Below are positions 7,948 to 17,332 of a stretch of DNA of 64,000 nucleotides, one piece after another. The position numbers and the translations under genes are program-made. The DNA lies in NCBI GenBank assembly GCA_031200235.1, contig CP133595.1:1116001-1180000 (forward strand). The letters run 5' to 3'. The notes below the pieces were generated by a model. The model was not told where the DNA came from and did not search any database. It saw only the letters and a program-made list of their open reading frames with translations. Source of the stretch: Cuniculiplasma divulgatum (GTDB lineage Archaea > Thermoplasmatota > Thermoplasmata > Thermoplasmatales > Thermoplasmataceae). How positions within the stretch are numbered: the stretch's first letter is position 1; each line of letters begins with the position of its first letter.

Positions 7948-10167
7948 ATGGTTGATGACAAGGATAACGGTTCCAGTATCAGAGAGCTCAGAAAGAAGAG
8001 GCTTAATTTCAGGCTATATCAGTTCAAAAAACAATGGAAAATATTCTACCGATCCGCATATGGAAAGGTGGGTTTTTACATAATTCTAATTTTTGCCATA
8101 ATTGCCATTCTGACTCCCTTTCTTGAAGTTCATCGGGATGCGCTTTCTTATGTAGCACCTTCAGTGGACACAACTGCGATGAGTCTCTCAGTAAAATCGG
8201 ATATAGGGATCCCTGCCATGATAAATTCAACCCCTGTTGCTGTTGCAGCCTCAGCAATTTCAGATCTTGGTTCAAACATGGTATACTCGGTAAATTCAAA
8301 TGGCCAGGTCTATGGGACGTCTCTTGGTTCTGCGACATCGTTGCATTCAGGAGCTAATGTGAATTTGTTCAATGCGAGTGTATCTCGCAATAACAGGGTG
8401 CTTGGAATAAGAGTGTTTCCACTTCAGACAATTACACTGGCTGGTGTAGGTGTAAAGGATAACTACATTCTCATAGCAACCGCAGGGGGCAATTTGACCC
8501 TTGCCAGTCTAGATTGGACGGGAGGTTCTCCAGGTGTTGGAAGATTGGTGGCTTCAGGAATCAGCCATGTTGATCTTGGCCTGAATTTAAGTTCAATGCC
8601 GGTTTCCAGTTCATTTCCCGTGGATACATCCGTGTTCCCAAGCATACCATTTTCCGGTGCCGTTTTTGCCATAGGGTCAAACGACACCGGAACATATCTT
8701 GTCAAGATTCAGGATAGCCCATTTTCGGTGATGTGGACGAAAAGCTTGCCGTTTGCCTCCCCGTCCAGCATGGCTTTCATAGGTGCGTTTTACAGCAACA
8801 GCCAGGTTAGACATCAGACGGTTGTAATTTCTGATAAAAATAGCCTATACGGATTCTATGCTTCAAATGGAACAGAAATATGGAAAGCAACTGAGCCATA
8901 TGTTTTCTCGGGGAAATATTCGGTTCCCGCTTCATACCAGCAATCTTACAGTTCTTATGATTCCATCTTTGAAGTTCTTTCTTCAGGTTCTGGATATTAC
9001 GTCGATGGGTTCTATATCTCAAATGGTACAGCTTATCAGGTCTACAGCAGCGATCATCCAATATCCGCTTTATCATCTTCCCTAGGAGAAAGCGGTTTCC
9101 CCTCATCATTACTTGCCATCACTGGAAATACGGCTGTAATACTTAGTTCGCCAGGAAATGTTCGTGGTAATGCATCTATGATAACCACCTATGGCGGTTA
9201 CCTTTATGATCCGGTATACGTACCAAGCTTGAACAGTTACATAATTTCTTCACAGAAGGGGGAGTTATATTCACTGTCAGCAACCCTTGGAAAAAATCCA
9301 TTCAACTGGCTTGGATCAGTTTCGAAATCGCCTGTCAATGTCTCTGCCGCTACTCTTCTGCTTGACGCTAACACTGGGCAGGAAGCCATTGCCATGGTAA
9401 ACGCGACTGGAGCCGTCTTTGTATATTCTGCCAACGGTGTAACTCTAAATCCTATGCCTCCAACCTTGCATACGCCGTCAGGCACTATGTATCTGCTCGG
9501 AACCAACACAGAGGGTAACGATGTATGGAGCCAGTTTATTGCAAGTTTCCAGCCGGACTGGATAGTCGGAATAAGCGTGGGGCTAATAGGAATAGCAATT
9601 GCCCTTGTCCTGGGAATGATAATAGGATATTACAGGGGATTTGTGTCAGTTGCTCTTGACACTGTCACACTTGTAATATATCTGATTCCGGGTTTAGCTT
9701 TGCTTATTGCCCTCACATCTGTTCTGAGCCCTTCCTTCTTCAATATAATCTGGATCTTAAGCTTCCTGAGCTGGCCTTTCACAACATTTACCATTCTTGG
9801 CATAATCAGAAGCATCAAGCAACGTGCCTTTGTTGAAGCCGCCAAAGTGTCAGGGGCTGGAACGATGCAGATACTCAGGAGGCACATGCTGCCTAACGTG
9901 ACACCTCTCCTCATATACCTGACGGCACTCAATGTAAGCGGAGCAGTGGGCGGAATAGCCACTCTGCAGTTTCTCGGCGTTGCGCCTCTGACAATACTCA
10001 CCTGGGGTGCAATGCTCAACCCACTTGAAAACAACTTCTATCTGGCAGCCTCTGCGCCTTGGTGGGTGATCCCCCCAACGGTAGCCCTCACTCTTTTCAT
10101 CATGGCATTCATATTTCTTTCAAGAGGGGTTGACGAAGTGGTAAATCCAAGGATAAGGAGAAGGTAA
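7948..10167 (+). CDS. DppC-type ABC permease with large extracytoplasmic beta-propeller-like insertion
   Basis: At 739 aa it is more than twice the usual DppC length (about 300). A cytosolic N-terminus is followed by TM1 (about residues 38-60). Residues about 62-510 form a Ser/Gly-rich beta domain with PQQ/WD-like repeats, for example GFYASNGTEIWKAT, SVNSNGQVYGTSLG and ISSQKGELYSLSATLG. The normal DppC sequence resumes at LLGTNTEGNDVWSQFIASF (from about residue 515, matching the family's LGTDxxGRDV motif), with five further helices, the coupling loop AFVEAAKVSGAGTMQILRRH and the NPRIRRR tail. The insertion point, between TM1 and TM2, puts the propeller outside the membrane. The neighbouring binding protein also carries a propeller. 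Transport role firm, insert function unknown. Confidence 0.9.
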   Translation: MVDDKDNGSSIRELRKKRLNFRLYQFKKQWKIFYRSAYGKVGFYIILIFAIIAILTPFLEVHRDALSYVAPSVDTTAMSLSVKSDIGIPAMINSTPVAVAASAISDLGSNMVYSVNSNGQVYGTSLGSATSLHSGANVNLFNASVSRNNRVLGIRVFPLQTITLAGVGVKDNYILIATAGGNLTLASLDWTGGSPGVGRLVASGISHVDLGLNLSSMPVSSSFPVDTSVFPSIPFSGAVFAIGSNDTGTYLVKIQDSPFSVMWTKSLPFASPSSMAFIGAFYSNSQVRHQTVVISDKNSLYGFYASNGTEIWKATEPYVFSGKYSVPASYQQSYSSYDSIFEVLSSGSGYYVDGFYISNGTAYQVYSSDHPISALSSSLGESGFPSSLLAITGNTAVILSSPGNVRGNASMITTYGGYLYDPVYVPSLNSYIISSQKGELYSLSATLGKNPFNWLGSVSKSPVNVSAATLLLDANTGQEAIAMVNATGAVFVYSANGVTLNPMPPTLHTPSGTMYLLGTNTEGNDVWSQFIASFQPDWIVGISVGLIGIAIALVLGMIIGYYRGFVSVALDTVTLVIYLIPGLALLIALTSVLSPSFFNIIWILSFLSWPFTTFTILGIIRSIKQRAFVEAAKVSGAGTMQILRRHMLPNVTPLLIYLTALNVSGAVGGIATLQFLGVAPLTILTWGAMLNPLENNFYLAASAPWWVIPPTVALTLFIMAFIFLSRGVDEVVNPRIRRR

Positions 10168-10168
10168 G

Positions 10169-12376
10169 ATGATTGAAATTCAGGAAAATCAGGAAAATAA
10201 AAAAACGGCACAATCTTCGACGCCATTACTGCATATACACAACTTTTCAGTCACTTTTGATACTTATGAGGGCAGACTTAAGGCGCTGGAGAACATTGAC
10301 CTGAACCTTGCCAATGGGGAATCTCTTGGCATAATAGGCGAAAGCGGGTCAGGAAAAACCACTCTTGCCACAGCTATTATGGGACTGATTTCCGACAATG
10401 CCGAGCTGGGGGGGACCATTTACTTTGATGGAAATATGATCATAGATTCTGAACACTTTGGGAAGGCTTACCAGAAACTCAAGAGAAGGGAAAGGAAGAT
10501 CCTGTCAGAAAAACTCATACTAATGCGCTGGAAGGAGATATCCATGGTCTTTCAGGGTTCCATGAATGCCTTCAACCCTGCGTACACAATAGAAAAACAG
10601 ATAGGGGAAGTGTTCAAAATTCATACAAACCTGACGGACAAGGAAATAGAGGAAAGATCCCTTCAGGTAATCGAATCAGCTGGACTCAACAGATCGGCGC
10701 TCAAGGCATATCCACACGAATTAAGTGGAGGAATGAAGCAGCGCGCTGTTATTGCAATGGCGCTGGCACTTTCACCAAAATTAGTAATTGCCGACGAGCC
10801 CACAACCGGGCTGGACGTGATCACCCAGGCGAAGATAATTTCGGAGCTCAAAAGTCTGCGGGGAACCTCAATAAATTCCATGATCGTAATCTCCCACGAT
10901 GTGGGGGTGGTGTCACAGCTATCGGACAGGGTTGTAGTGCTCTATTCGGGACGCATAATGGAGATTGGCCCAACGTGGGAAGTTTACAGGCGTTCCCTGA
11001 ATCCTTATACCCGGGCTCTTCTGAGCAGCTATCCATCCATTGATAGCACAAAATCTCATATAGACGGTATTCCCGGGGCATTGCCGGATCCACTAACGGA
11101 AAGGGAGGGTTGTTATTTTGCACCCCGATGCAAATATGCAGACAGCATATGTTACAGCACCGTACCTAAGCTTGAAGAGATATCCCCCGGCAGATTTAGC
11201 AGATGTCATTTTGCCAATAAATTCCTTGATGGTGAAATGGTTGAAGAGATCAAACCACATGCCTCAGAAAAGAAGAATCGCAGTGTTGAAACGGAAGTTC
11301 TTAAGACAGATGAACTTACAGAATATTTCAGCTTACGAACAAAAACATACGGGCAGCTCTATGGCAAGGAAGAGGCCACAAGAATAGTCAGGGCAGTTGA
11401 TCACATCGATATGGACATCAAGAAGGGTGAGATTTTTGGCGTTGTTGGGGAAAGCGGGTCAGGAAAAACCACGCTTGGTCGTGTAATTCTTAAATTACTG
11501 GACGCGACCTCTGGTAAAGTTCTGTTCTATGCCAATAAAAACATGGAAAACTCAGTGTCAGAGAATTTCGTGGAAATAGATGTTACTGCAAGTCATCAGA
11601 GATCGCCACAGATGAAGCTTTTCAGAAGGGAAACCCAACTCATATTTCAGGATCCGTATGATTCCATAGATCCCAAGCAGACCGTATTCAACATAGTCCA
11701 GGAGCCAATAATTGCGCACAGGATAACCAGCGATCCAATAAAGATAACAGAAATGGTTAACATGGCGCTGGAGATCGTGAGGCTGAATCCACCTGAGAGT
11801 TATTCTGAGAGATATCCACACGAGCTTTCTGGTGGAGAAAGGCAGCGAGTGGCAGCTGCAAGGGCACTGGTTCTGCGGCCTGAATTTCTTGTGGCAGACG
11901 AGCCCATATCCATGCTGGATGTTTCTCTCAGGGCGGGGTTCATGAATCTGCTCCTTGAACTGAGGAATCAGTTCGGGATAACAGTTATGTTCATAACCCA
12001 TGACCTGGCTTCTGCAAGGTATCTCTGCGACAGGATTATGGTTATGTACCTCGGAGTTAGCGTTGAAAGCGGCGATTCAGAGCAGGTAATGAGGAATCCG
12101 CTCCATCCGTACACGAAAGCCCTTATTAAGGCGGTTCCTAAGCCCAATCCGAACTGGGACCCCTCAAAAATAGAAATAAAAGGAGAGATTGGGAATGCCA
12201 TAGATGTGCCAAAGGGATGCAGATTTTACAGGAGGTGCCCATATGCCAGAGATATATGCAAAAATACCCCACCCCCAAGAAAGGAGCCTGAATCCGGCCA
12301 CTGGTATGTCTGCCACTTCACCCAGGATGAGCTCAGCAGCTACAGGAGCTTCAACAAAGCGGATAATGAGGAATGA
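10169..12376 (+). CDS. Fused peptide ABC transporter ATPase (DppD-DppF in one chain)
   Basis: A 735-aa protein with two complete nucleotide-binding domains. The first has Walker A GESGSGKTT, signature LSGGMKQR, Walker B VIADEPTTGLD and the C-terminal oligo_HPN region with Cys residues (GCYFAPRCKYADSIC). The second repeats this with GESGSGKTT, Q-loop IFQDPYDSIDP, LSGGERQR, VADEPISMLD and GCRFYRRCPYARDIC. It starts 1 nt after the permease stop. Normally two polypeptides (DppD, DppF) form this heterodimer, as in the second locus (19404-22420); here they are joined in the order D-F. It powers peptide import from the cytosolic face. The two Walker A codings share a 23-nt identical run (10340-10362 and 11450-11472). 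Confidence 0.93.
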   Translation: MIEIQENQENKKTAQSSTPLLHIHNFSVTFDTYEGRLKALENIDLNLANGESLGIIGESGSGKTTLATAIMGLISDNAELGGTIYFDGNMIIDSEHFGKAYQKLKRRERKILSEKLILMRWKEISMVFQGSMNAFNPAYTIEKQIGEVFKIHTNLTDKEIEERSLQVIESAGLNRSALKAYPHELSGGMKQRAVIAMALALSPKLVIADEPTTGLDVITQAKIISELKSLRGTSINSMIVISHDVGVVSQLSDRVVVLYSGRIMEIGPTWEVYRRSLNPYTRALLSSYPSIDSTKSHIDGIPGALPDPLTEREGCYFAPRCKYADSICYSTVPKLEEISPGRFSRCHFANKFLDGEMVEEIKPHASEKKNRSVETEVLKTDELTEYFSLRTKTYGQLYGKEEATRIVRAVDHIDMDIKKGEIFGVVGESGSGKTTLGRVILKLLDATSGKVLFYANKNMENSVSENFVEIDVTASHQRSPQMKLFRRETQLIFQDPYDSIDPKQTVFNIVQEPIIAHRITSDPIKITEMVNMALEIVRLNPPESYSERYPHELSGGERQRVAAARALVLRPEFLVADEPISMLDVSLRAGFMNLLLELRNQFGITVMFITHDLASARYLCDRIMVMYLGVSVESGDSEQVMRNPLHPYTKALIKAVPKPNPNWDPSKIEIKGEIGNAIDVPKGCRFYRRCPYARDICKNTPPPRKEPESGHWYVCHFTQDELSSYRSFNKADNEE

Positions 12377-12787
12377 TTGGATGATATGAAGGCATATGCT
12401 TCCGGGGAAAAAAATGAGGAAATCAGGAAAGCATTGATACAGGCCAGGTGGAAGTATATCAAGCCTCCATTGCTGGCCTTATTCCTTCTGGTTTTTCTGC
12501 CACTTTCATCTGTTTTCTTTTACGGTTTCATACCGTATCTGACATACATGCCTGATGTAATATTTATTGCAGCAATTGTTGTGATATTTTTCGGTGCCTG
12601 GTTCGACTTTGGGGCATCCTCATACCTCAAAGACCTCAAAGATTTTTATCACAAGACCCCAAATGATGCAGACATGGTGTATATACAGAAGCAGCAGCTC
12701 ATCCTGACAGGGCTCTACATTCTCGTAGGAATGCTCTATATTTCTGTCTCTATATTATTGTATTTTATACTGATTCATGTGTTCTAA
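12377..12787 (+). CDS. Small membrane protein at end of first Opp operon, unknown
   Basis: The frame opens with TTG directly after the ATPase stop; the ATG at 12386 is an alternative start. The product (136 or 133 aa) has a charged N-terminus and about four hydrophobic segments (residues about 32-55, 58-78, 110-135). It matches no family I know. Its position abutting the ATPase gene, repeated by an analogous gene at 22386 in the second locus, suggests an accessory role in the transporter or its insertion. That role is inferred from context only. Confidence 0.75.
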   Translation: MDDMKAYASGEKNEEIRKALIQARWKYIKPPLLALFLLVFLPLSSVFFYGFIPYLTYMPDVIFIAAIVVIFFGAWFDFGASSYLKDLKDFYHKTPNDADMVYIQKQQLILTGLYILVGMLYISVSILLYFILIHVF

Positions 12788-12960
12788 ACAGTATCAAGTG
12801 TGATATCCACATCCAGAGAATAGGAAATACGGCAGTTTGTGCTGACATTATTTCAGTTCAATATCATGTTACTCTGTTATAAATTGACAGATACCTATCC
12901 ACCCGATCCACATATTGAATTGTGAAATTCACAGTGATATGAATATCTTCTCAAAACAAC

Positions 12961-13007
12961 TTTTATATACATATATTTAGATCATCTCAAACTCTCTAAA
13001 GGAGGTA
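12961..13007 (+). promoter_or_regulatory. Promoter and strong Shine-Dalgarno of second binding-protein gene
   Basis: TTTTATATAC at 12961-12970 is a good archaeal TATA box, and AGGAGGTA at 13000-13007 is a near-perfect Shine-Dalgarno, 4-5 nt before the ATG at 13012. This is the strongest translation signal in the window and implies a highly expressed, leadered message of about 25 nt. Confidence 0.65.
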
Positions 13008-13011
13008 AAAA

Positions 13012-16000
13012 ATGGAAAATCAAAGTGGAAACGATGAACCAAAAGCCCCTCAAGCTCCAGTGGCTCCACCACGGAGGCCGGCGGGTAATGGCAAATGGTA
13101 TGTCATTATAGCTGTCCTCATAGTGGTGATAGCTGCACTTGGAGTTTTGGGCTTCTATCACCCAGTTACAGTAGGCTCTACGTCTACTGCGTCAGTAGTG
13201 ACCAACAGTGCAACTCTGGGGTCACCATTTAACCTGAGCTTAACAGTTAACGGCAAGTTCAGCAGTATTGACATATACTGGGGCGATGGGCATGAAACTG
13301 TAATGCCATGGAGCGGTAGCGATAAGGTATCTCTGGCGCATACGTACAATAATCCTGGAACATATCTGATATATTATGTGGTTAATTTCCCGTCAGGTGC
13401 AACCTACAACAACAGCAACAACCTTATTCCCGTAGTGACGAACTATCAGTCTTCATCAACAATCAACCCTAACTCGGCAGTTGGTCAGGTTTATCTTTTA
13501 AACAACACGGATAATGGCCTGTTTGATTACCATAATGGGACTCTCACACTGAAGCCTGGCGTCAACCTTTCAGCACAGATTGGTTTTTACCAGAGCCCGC
13601 AGTCTGGAGAAGTTTTCGCACAGTCTGCTAACCTGTACTACATGGATGCCTTCAACCAGTCTTACACACTGCCATACTACTTCAACACCACACAGGACAG
13701 GTATATTGTTAACCCGGCAAACACAACGTGGAACATAACAAATCTGTCCCAGGGATTCTACCAGCTTGAAGTCACAACTCAGGCGGGCCAAGTATATTCT
13801 CAGACTTACACAGTTCCAACAACCGTTACAAATACATCAGTTGTGAAAACCAGTGGGGTAAAGACATACAATAGTACATATCTTGTTAAAATCGCGGGTG
13901 CTCCAGTTTTGAACACTTCCATTGAACTTGGCTACAATACCGGTACGTGGGTAACAAACTACGCTAACACAAATGTGACCTATGAGGCTCTTGCAAACGT
14001 ATCATATACTGAACCACACAGCACGCCCGCTGTTGTACTGAACATGTATGACAATATGACGTATGTGGCAGGTGACAACCTGACGTTCAATCACGACACA
14101 AACTTAAGCTTCATGTCAAATACCACAGCTCTGTACCATAACGCCAGCTCGGGAAAGACAAAATCCATGGTCTTCAACGGCTCAAGCTACACCACAAGCT
14201 ACTTTGTTCCAAGTGGATCTTATCTGAACTTCACAAAGACAGCTGAAGTGGAAGTTCTTAACGAAACTAATGTAACGTACAATCACAACAGCTACATGTG
14301 GTATAATATGGGAGATATGCTTCAATATGTGAGCCAATACAGCAATACAACATACAACATGAACACCACACTTTCATATACCAACCCCAGCACCACGGTC
14401 AATTACACTAAAGAAAACGTGAACGTAACCGTTATTACCTTCCATTCCGGAACAACAACAGTTACTGTCCCTACTGGAACTGTTGACACGGCCCTTGGGG
14501 TTTACTCAACAGAGTACTACATAGACATACCGGTGTTCTCGCAGCCCACAGTTAATGTCCCAATATTCGGATTCGCTCCATATGCTCCAGTAGTATCTGG
14601 CGCTGGAACATACACGGCAGTTGAACTTGAAACTGGTGGTTACAAATCACTGGACCCGGCAATAGAATACGATACTGTGTCCTATGAAGTACTCCTGAAC
14701 ACACTTCAGACACTTGTGATGTACAAGGGAAACAATTCTTCAGCATTTGAACCAATGCTGGCCAGTCATCTTCCTAATACGGTAGCTGGTGGAGTGAACC
14801 TACATTACCACAACTACACCATGAAGACTCCATGGGGAACACACTACACAGTGCATGAAGTTCCATACCAGAATTACACATTCAACATCAGGAGCAATGC
14901 ATCCTGGCAGAATGGTAAACCCGTCACAGCTTGGGATGTTATGTACTCAATAACGAGGACTCTTCTATTCGATGCTGGAACACCCGGTACTCCAGGCTGG
15001 ATACAGGCACAGTACTTGCTCCCGGGCAATTACTACACATCCAATACTTTCTACAACATTACAACGAACATCACAGTGAACAACGCTACGAACAACATAA
15101 CTTTCCACTTCCAGAAGGCAATGTCTCCAACGCTGGTTTATGAAATACTGGGTCAGGTATCAGGAGCGGCAATTGCAAGTGCATCTTGGCTGATTGCCAA
15201 TGGTGCAGGCATAACGTGGTCACCAGCAGGCTTCCAGGCATACAAGGCCCATGGCAACTCCGGTGATTACAACACCTATGTGCAGAATAACGTCTTGGCG
15301 GATGGTCCGTTTGAGATACAGTATATAGTGCCGTCCCAGGAAGTTGTGTTTGAGAAAAACCCTGCTTTCAAATCTCCAGGGCCATGGTATCCAGCAGCAC
15401 GCCTAAGCCACGTAGTGATTCAGTGGGTGCCTGAAGAAACAACAGCCTATCTGGACCTGAAATCAGGGATCGCACAGAGTTCCACAATACCCAGTTCTTC
15501 CTGGAACCAGGTACAGGCACTTGAAAATTCCGGAATCGCCAAAGTATACAGCTTCCCAACTCTATCAATATTCTGGTATAACTTCAACGCTCAGGTCAAC
15601 GTGAGCATGGCTCAGAAAGTAGTGTATTCCGGCACAAACATGCCGTCAGCACTGTTTGTGAGCCACAACGTCAGAAAGGCATTCGCGTATGCATATAACT
15701 ACCCGTATTACTTCGGTCAGCAGGTTGGCAACAGCATATACCATACGACCTTTGCAGTGCCATATGCAGGAATGCTTCCGGCTGGAATGGCCTTTGCTCC
15801 TACACTGACTTCTAACAACAATACACTGGTAACCCAGTATAACGGCAACGTATCAGTGCCTGTTTTCAACATGACATTGGCTAAAGAAGCTTGGAACAAC
15901 TTCACTAAATCTGCAGACTTTAGTGCACTGGGTCTTACGAATGTCTCAGGAGTAATTGAGTATAATGGCCATCCACTGGTCATTCCGATTGTCATAGATA

Positions 16001-16545
16001 CAGCTGACCCCACTGACCTTGCAGGCGCAACAACATGGGCATCTAACCTAATGAAAGTAATACCTGGGTCCACGTTCGTTGTCACGCCTCTTGCTTTCCC
16101 AACAATACTTGGATATCAGGTACAGGGGGCAAACCCGATGCCAGTGTATTTCCTGGGCTGGGCTCCAGACTACCCATACCCAACGGATTATCTGGCTCCA
16201 ATGGGTCTGCCTACGAACACTTCCCTGTACCCTGGCGCCAATGAGTTCACACCGTACTGGTTCGCAAAGAGTGGAGTTCCAAGTGGAGTGCAGCAGGCAG
16301 CAGTAATGAAGCAGATGATATCCGAATACAACAATGGTTCAGCAGCAACTAGCTCACAGCAGGCAAGCTTCTGGTTCAATGCTATGAACAATCACATCGT
16401 GAACCAGACATGGTACGTGTATCTGTATCAGGAGAACGAGTTCTGGATACACACATCATCGATACCTAACAGCATGTATGCTGCTAACGAATCCAATATA
16501 ATGACTGGCGGCGGCGGAGACCAGATGTATAACTTCTATCAATAA
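13012..16545 (+). CDS. Large ABC substrate-binding protein (family 5) with N-terminal anchor and PKD domain
   Basis: An 1177-aa protein. A Pro/Ala-rich cytosolic start is followed by one membrane helix (residues about 27-48). A PKD-like domain (about 60-130) carries IYWGDGHE and HTYNNPGTYLIYYVV. A long Thr/Asn-rich beta region (about 140-520) has many N-x-S/T sequons. The SBP_bac_5 domain begins near residue 525 (GGYKSLDPAIEYDTVSYEVL) and runs to the C-terminus without a second anchor. The first locus has the opposite arrangement, with its anchor at the C-terminus. The likely ligand is a peptide or similar oligomer. The dedicated permease and ATPase genes start about 750 bp downstream. Confidence 0.88.
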   Translation: MENQSGNDEPKAPQAPVAPPRRPAGNGKWYVIIAVLIVVIAALGVLGFYHPVTVGSTSTASVVTNSATLGSPFNLSLTVNGKFSSIDIYWGDGHETVMPWSGSDKVSLAHTYNNPGTYLIYYVVNFPSGATYNNSNNLIPVVTNYQSSSTINPNSAVGQVYLLNNTDNGLFDYHNGTLTLKPGVNLSAQIGFYQSPQSGEVFAQSANLYYMDAFNQSYTLPYYFNTTQDRYIVNPANTTWNITNLSQGFYQLEVTTQAGQVYSQTYTVPTTVTNTSVVKTSGVKTYNSTYLVKIAGAPVLNTSIELGYNTGTWVTNYANTNVTYEALANVSYTEPHSTPAVVLNMYDNMTYVAGDNLTFNHDTNLSFMSNTTALYHNASSGKTKSMVFNGSSYTTSYFVPSGSYLNFTKTAEVEVLNETNVTYNHNSYMWYNMGDMLQYVSQYSNTTYNMNTTLSYTNPSTTVNYTKENVNVTVITFHSGTTTVTVPTGTVDTALGVYSTEYYIDIPVFSQPTVNVPIFGFAPYAPVVSGAGTYTAVELETGGYKSLDPAIEYDTVSYEVLLNTLQTLVMYKGNNSSAFEPMLASHLPNTVAGGVNLHYHNYTMKTPWGTHYTVHEVPYQNYTFNIRSNASWQNGKPVTAWDVMYSITRTLLFDAGTPGTPGWIQAQYLLPGNYYTSNTFYNITTNITVNNATNNITFHFQKAMSPTLVYEILGQVSGAAIASASWLIANGAGITWSPAGFQAYKAHGNSGDYNTYVQNNVLADGPFEIQYIVPSQEVVFEKNPAFKSPGPWYPAARLSHVVIQWVPEETTAYLDLKSGIAQSSTIPSSSWNQVQALENSGIAKVYSFPTLSIFWYNFNAQVNVSMAQKVVYSGTNMPSALFVSHNVRKAFAYAYNYPYYFGQQVGNSIYHTTFAVPYAGMLPAGMAFAPTLTSNNNTLVTQYNGNVSVPVFNMTLAKEAWNNFTKSADFSALGLTNVSGVIEYNGHPLVIPIVIDTADPTDLAGATTWASNLMKVIPGSTFVVTPLAFPTILGYQVQGANPMPVYFLGWAPDYPYPTDYLAPMGLPTNTSLYPGANEFTPYWFAKSGVPSGVQQAAVMKQMISEYNNGSAATSSQQASFWFNAMNNHIVNQTWYVYLYQENEFWIHTSSIPNSMYAANESNIMTGGGGDQMYNFYQ

Positions 16546-16560
16546 GGGTCATAAACTCAA

Positions 16561-16600
16561 TTTTATTTATTTTACTAATTTTTATTTTTTCTTTTTTCTC
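16561..16600 (+). terminator. T-rich terminator after second binding-protein gene
   Basis: Forty bases that are almost entirely T and A, with T4-T6 runs, begin 16 nt after the stop codon. This is a typical archaeal U-tract terminator and separates this gene from the permease operon. Confidence 0.6.
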
Positions 16601-16819
16601 GTTAGAATTGAGAATTTTATGTTCTTACTATGATGCACATTTATATTGATTCTATTCGCCGAGGTATAAAGATAATAGGAGAAGCTTACTAATCCTAACT
16701 CCCCCACGTTTCATTACAGAGATATCTTGTCTGTAACCTAACCAATTTTATCATGCCATTTAGTCCTCTCAACTCCAAAGAGCACTCTACTTAGGAAATG
16801 CTTATCCGCAAGGACAGAA

Positions 16820-17233
16820 ATGAACTTTCTCCTTGTTGATAGTATCTCAGTTTTGCGTGGGTTCTACAACAATCGTGGGAACGCATCATGAGTGATATTT
16901 CATGAAGAGGAAACGGCACCTCTTCGAAGGACCAAAAAGGCATGAACATTATTTCCGAAAATACCTGCATTGTGAGATTATATTCGTGATAGCATTACTT
17001 GACAGATACCAAAGGAACAAGGCGTGGGCCAATTTGCTGTGTCTCGGTATTCTGATAAATATCAACGAGGAAGATGGCCAAGACCCCGGTTGGATTGTCC
17101 CGCCAAGAATACAGCTAATCCAGTATCGGGGATAGAAGACCTAAAAGTCCCCGAGATAAGCAAGTGAAAATCAAGGCCAGAGAAGAAGTACATTGCAAAA
17201 TTCATGGGTGTTCTCTTCTTCTCCATGAGGTAG
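16820..17233 (+). pseudogene. Frameshifted coding remnant, unknown family
   Basis: Three protein-like pieces follow each other in different frames. A 23-codon ATG frame (16820-16891, MNFLLVDSISVLRGFYNNRG...) comes first. Next is a 77-codon frame (16902-17135) with segments such as HEHYFRKYLHCEIIFVIALL and DPGWIVPPRIQLIQYRG. A shifted continuation reads IEDLKVPEISK, stop, then KSRPEKKYIAKFMGVLFFS to a stop at 17233. The pieces read as one broken gene. It may be a mobile-element or accessory gene remnant, but I do not recognise it. It occupies the same place in this locus as the fragment at 6652-6885 does in the first. The 16601-16819 stretch before it shows nothing recognisable. Confidence 0.4.
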
Positions 17234-17268
17234 GATACTGTTCAGGAAGAATGCATCATATTTCCTCT

Positions 17269-17277
17269 TTTAAATAG
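17269..17277 (+). promoter_or_regulatory. TATA-like box of second permease operon
   Basis: TTTAAATAG, almost the same box as at 6931-6938. Its position predicts a transcript start near 17300, downstream of the ATG at 17294, which favours the internal ATG at 17333 for the permease. Confidence 0.45.
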
Positions 17278-17332
17278 CGGAAAGAACATTATCATGGAAA
17301 GAGTGAAATATCACGTTCTGATAAGGCACACG

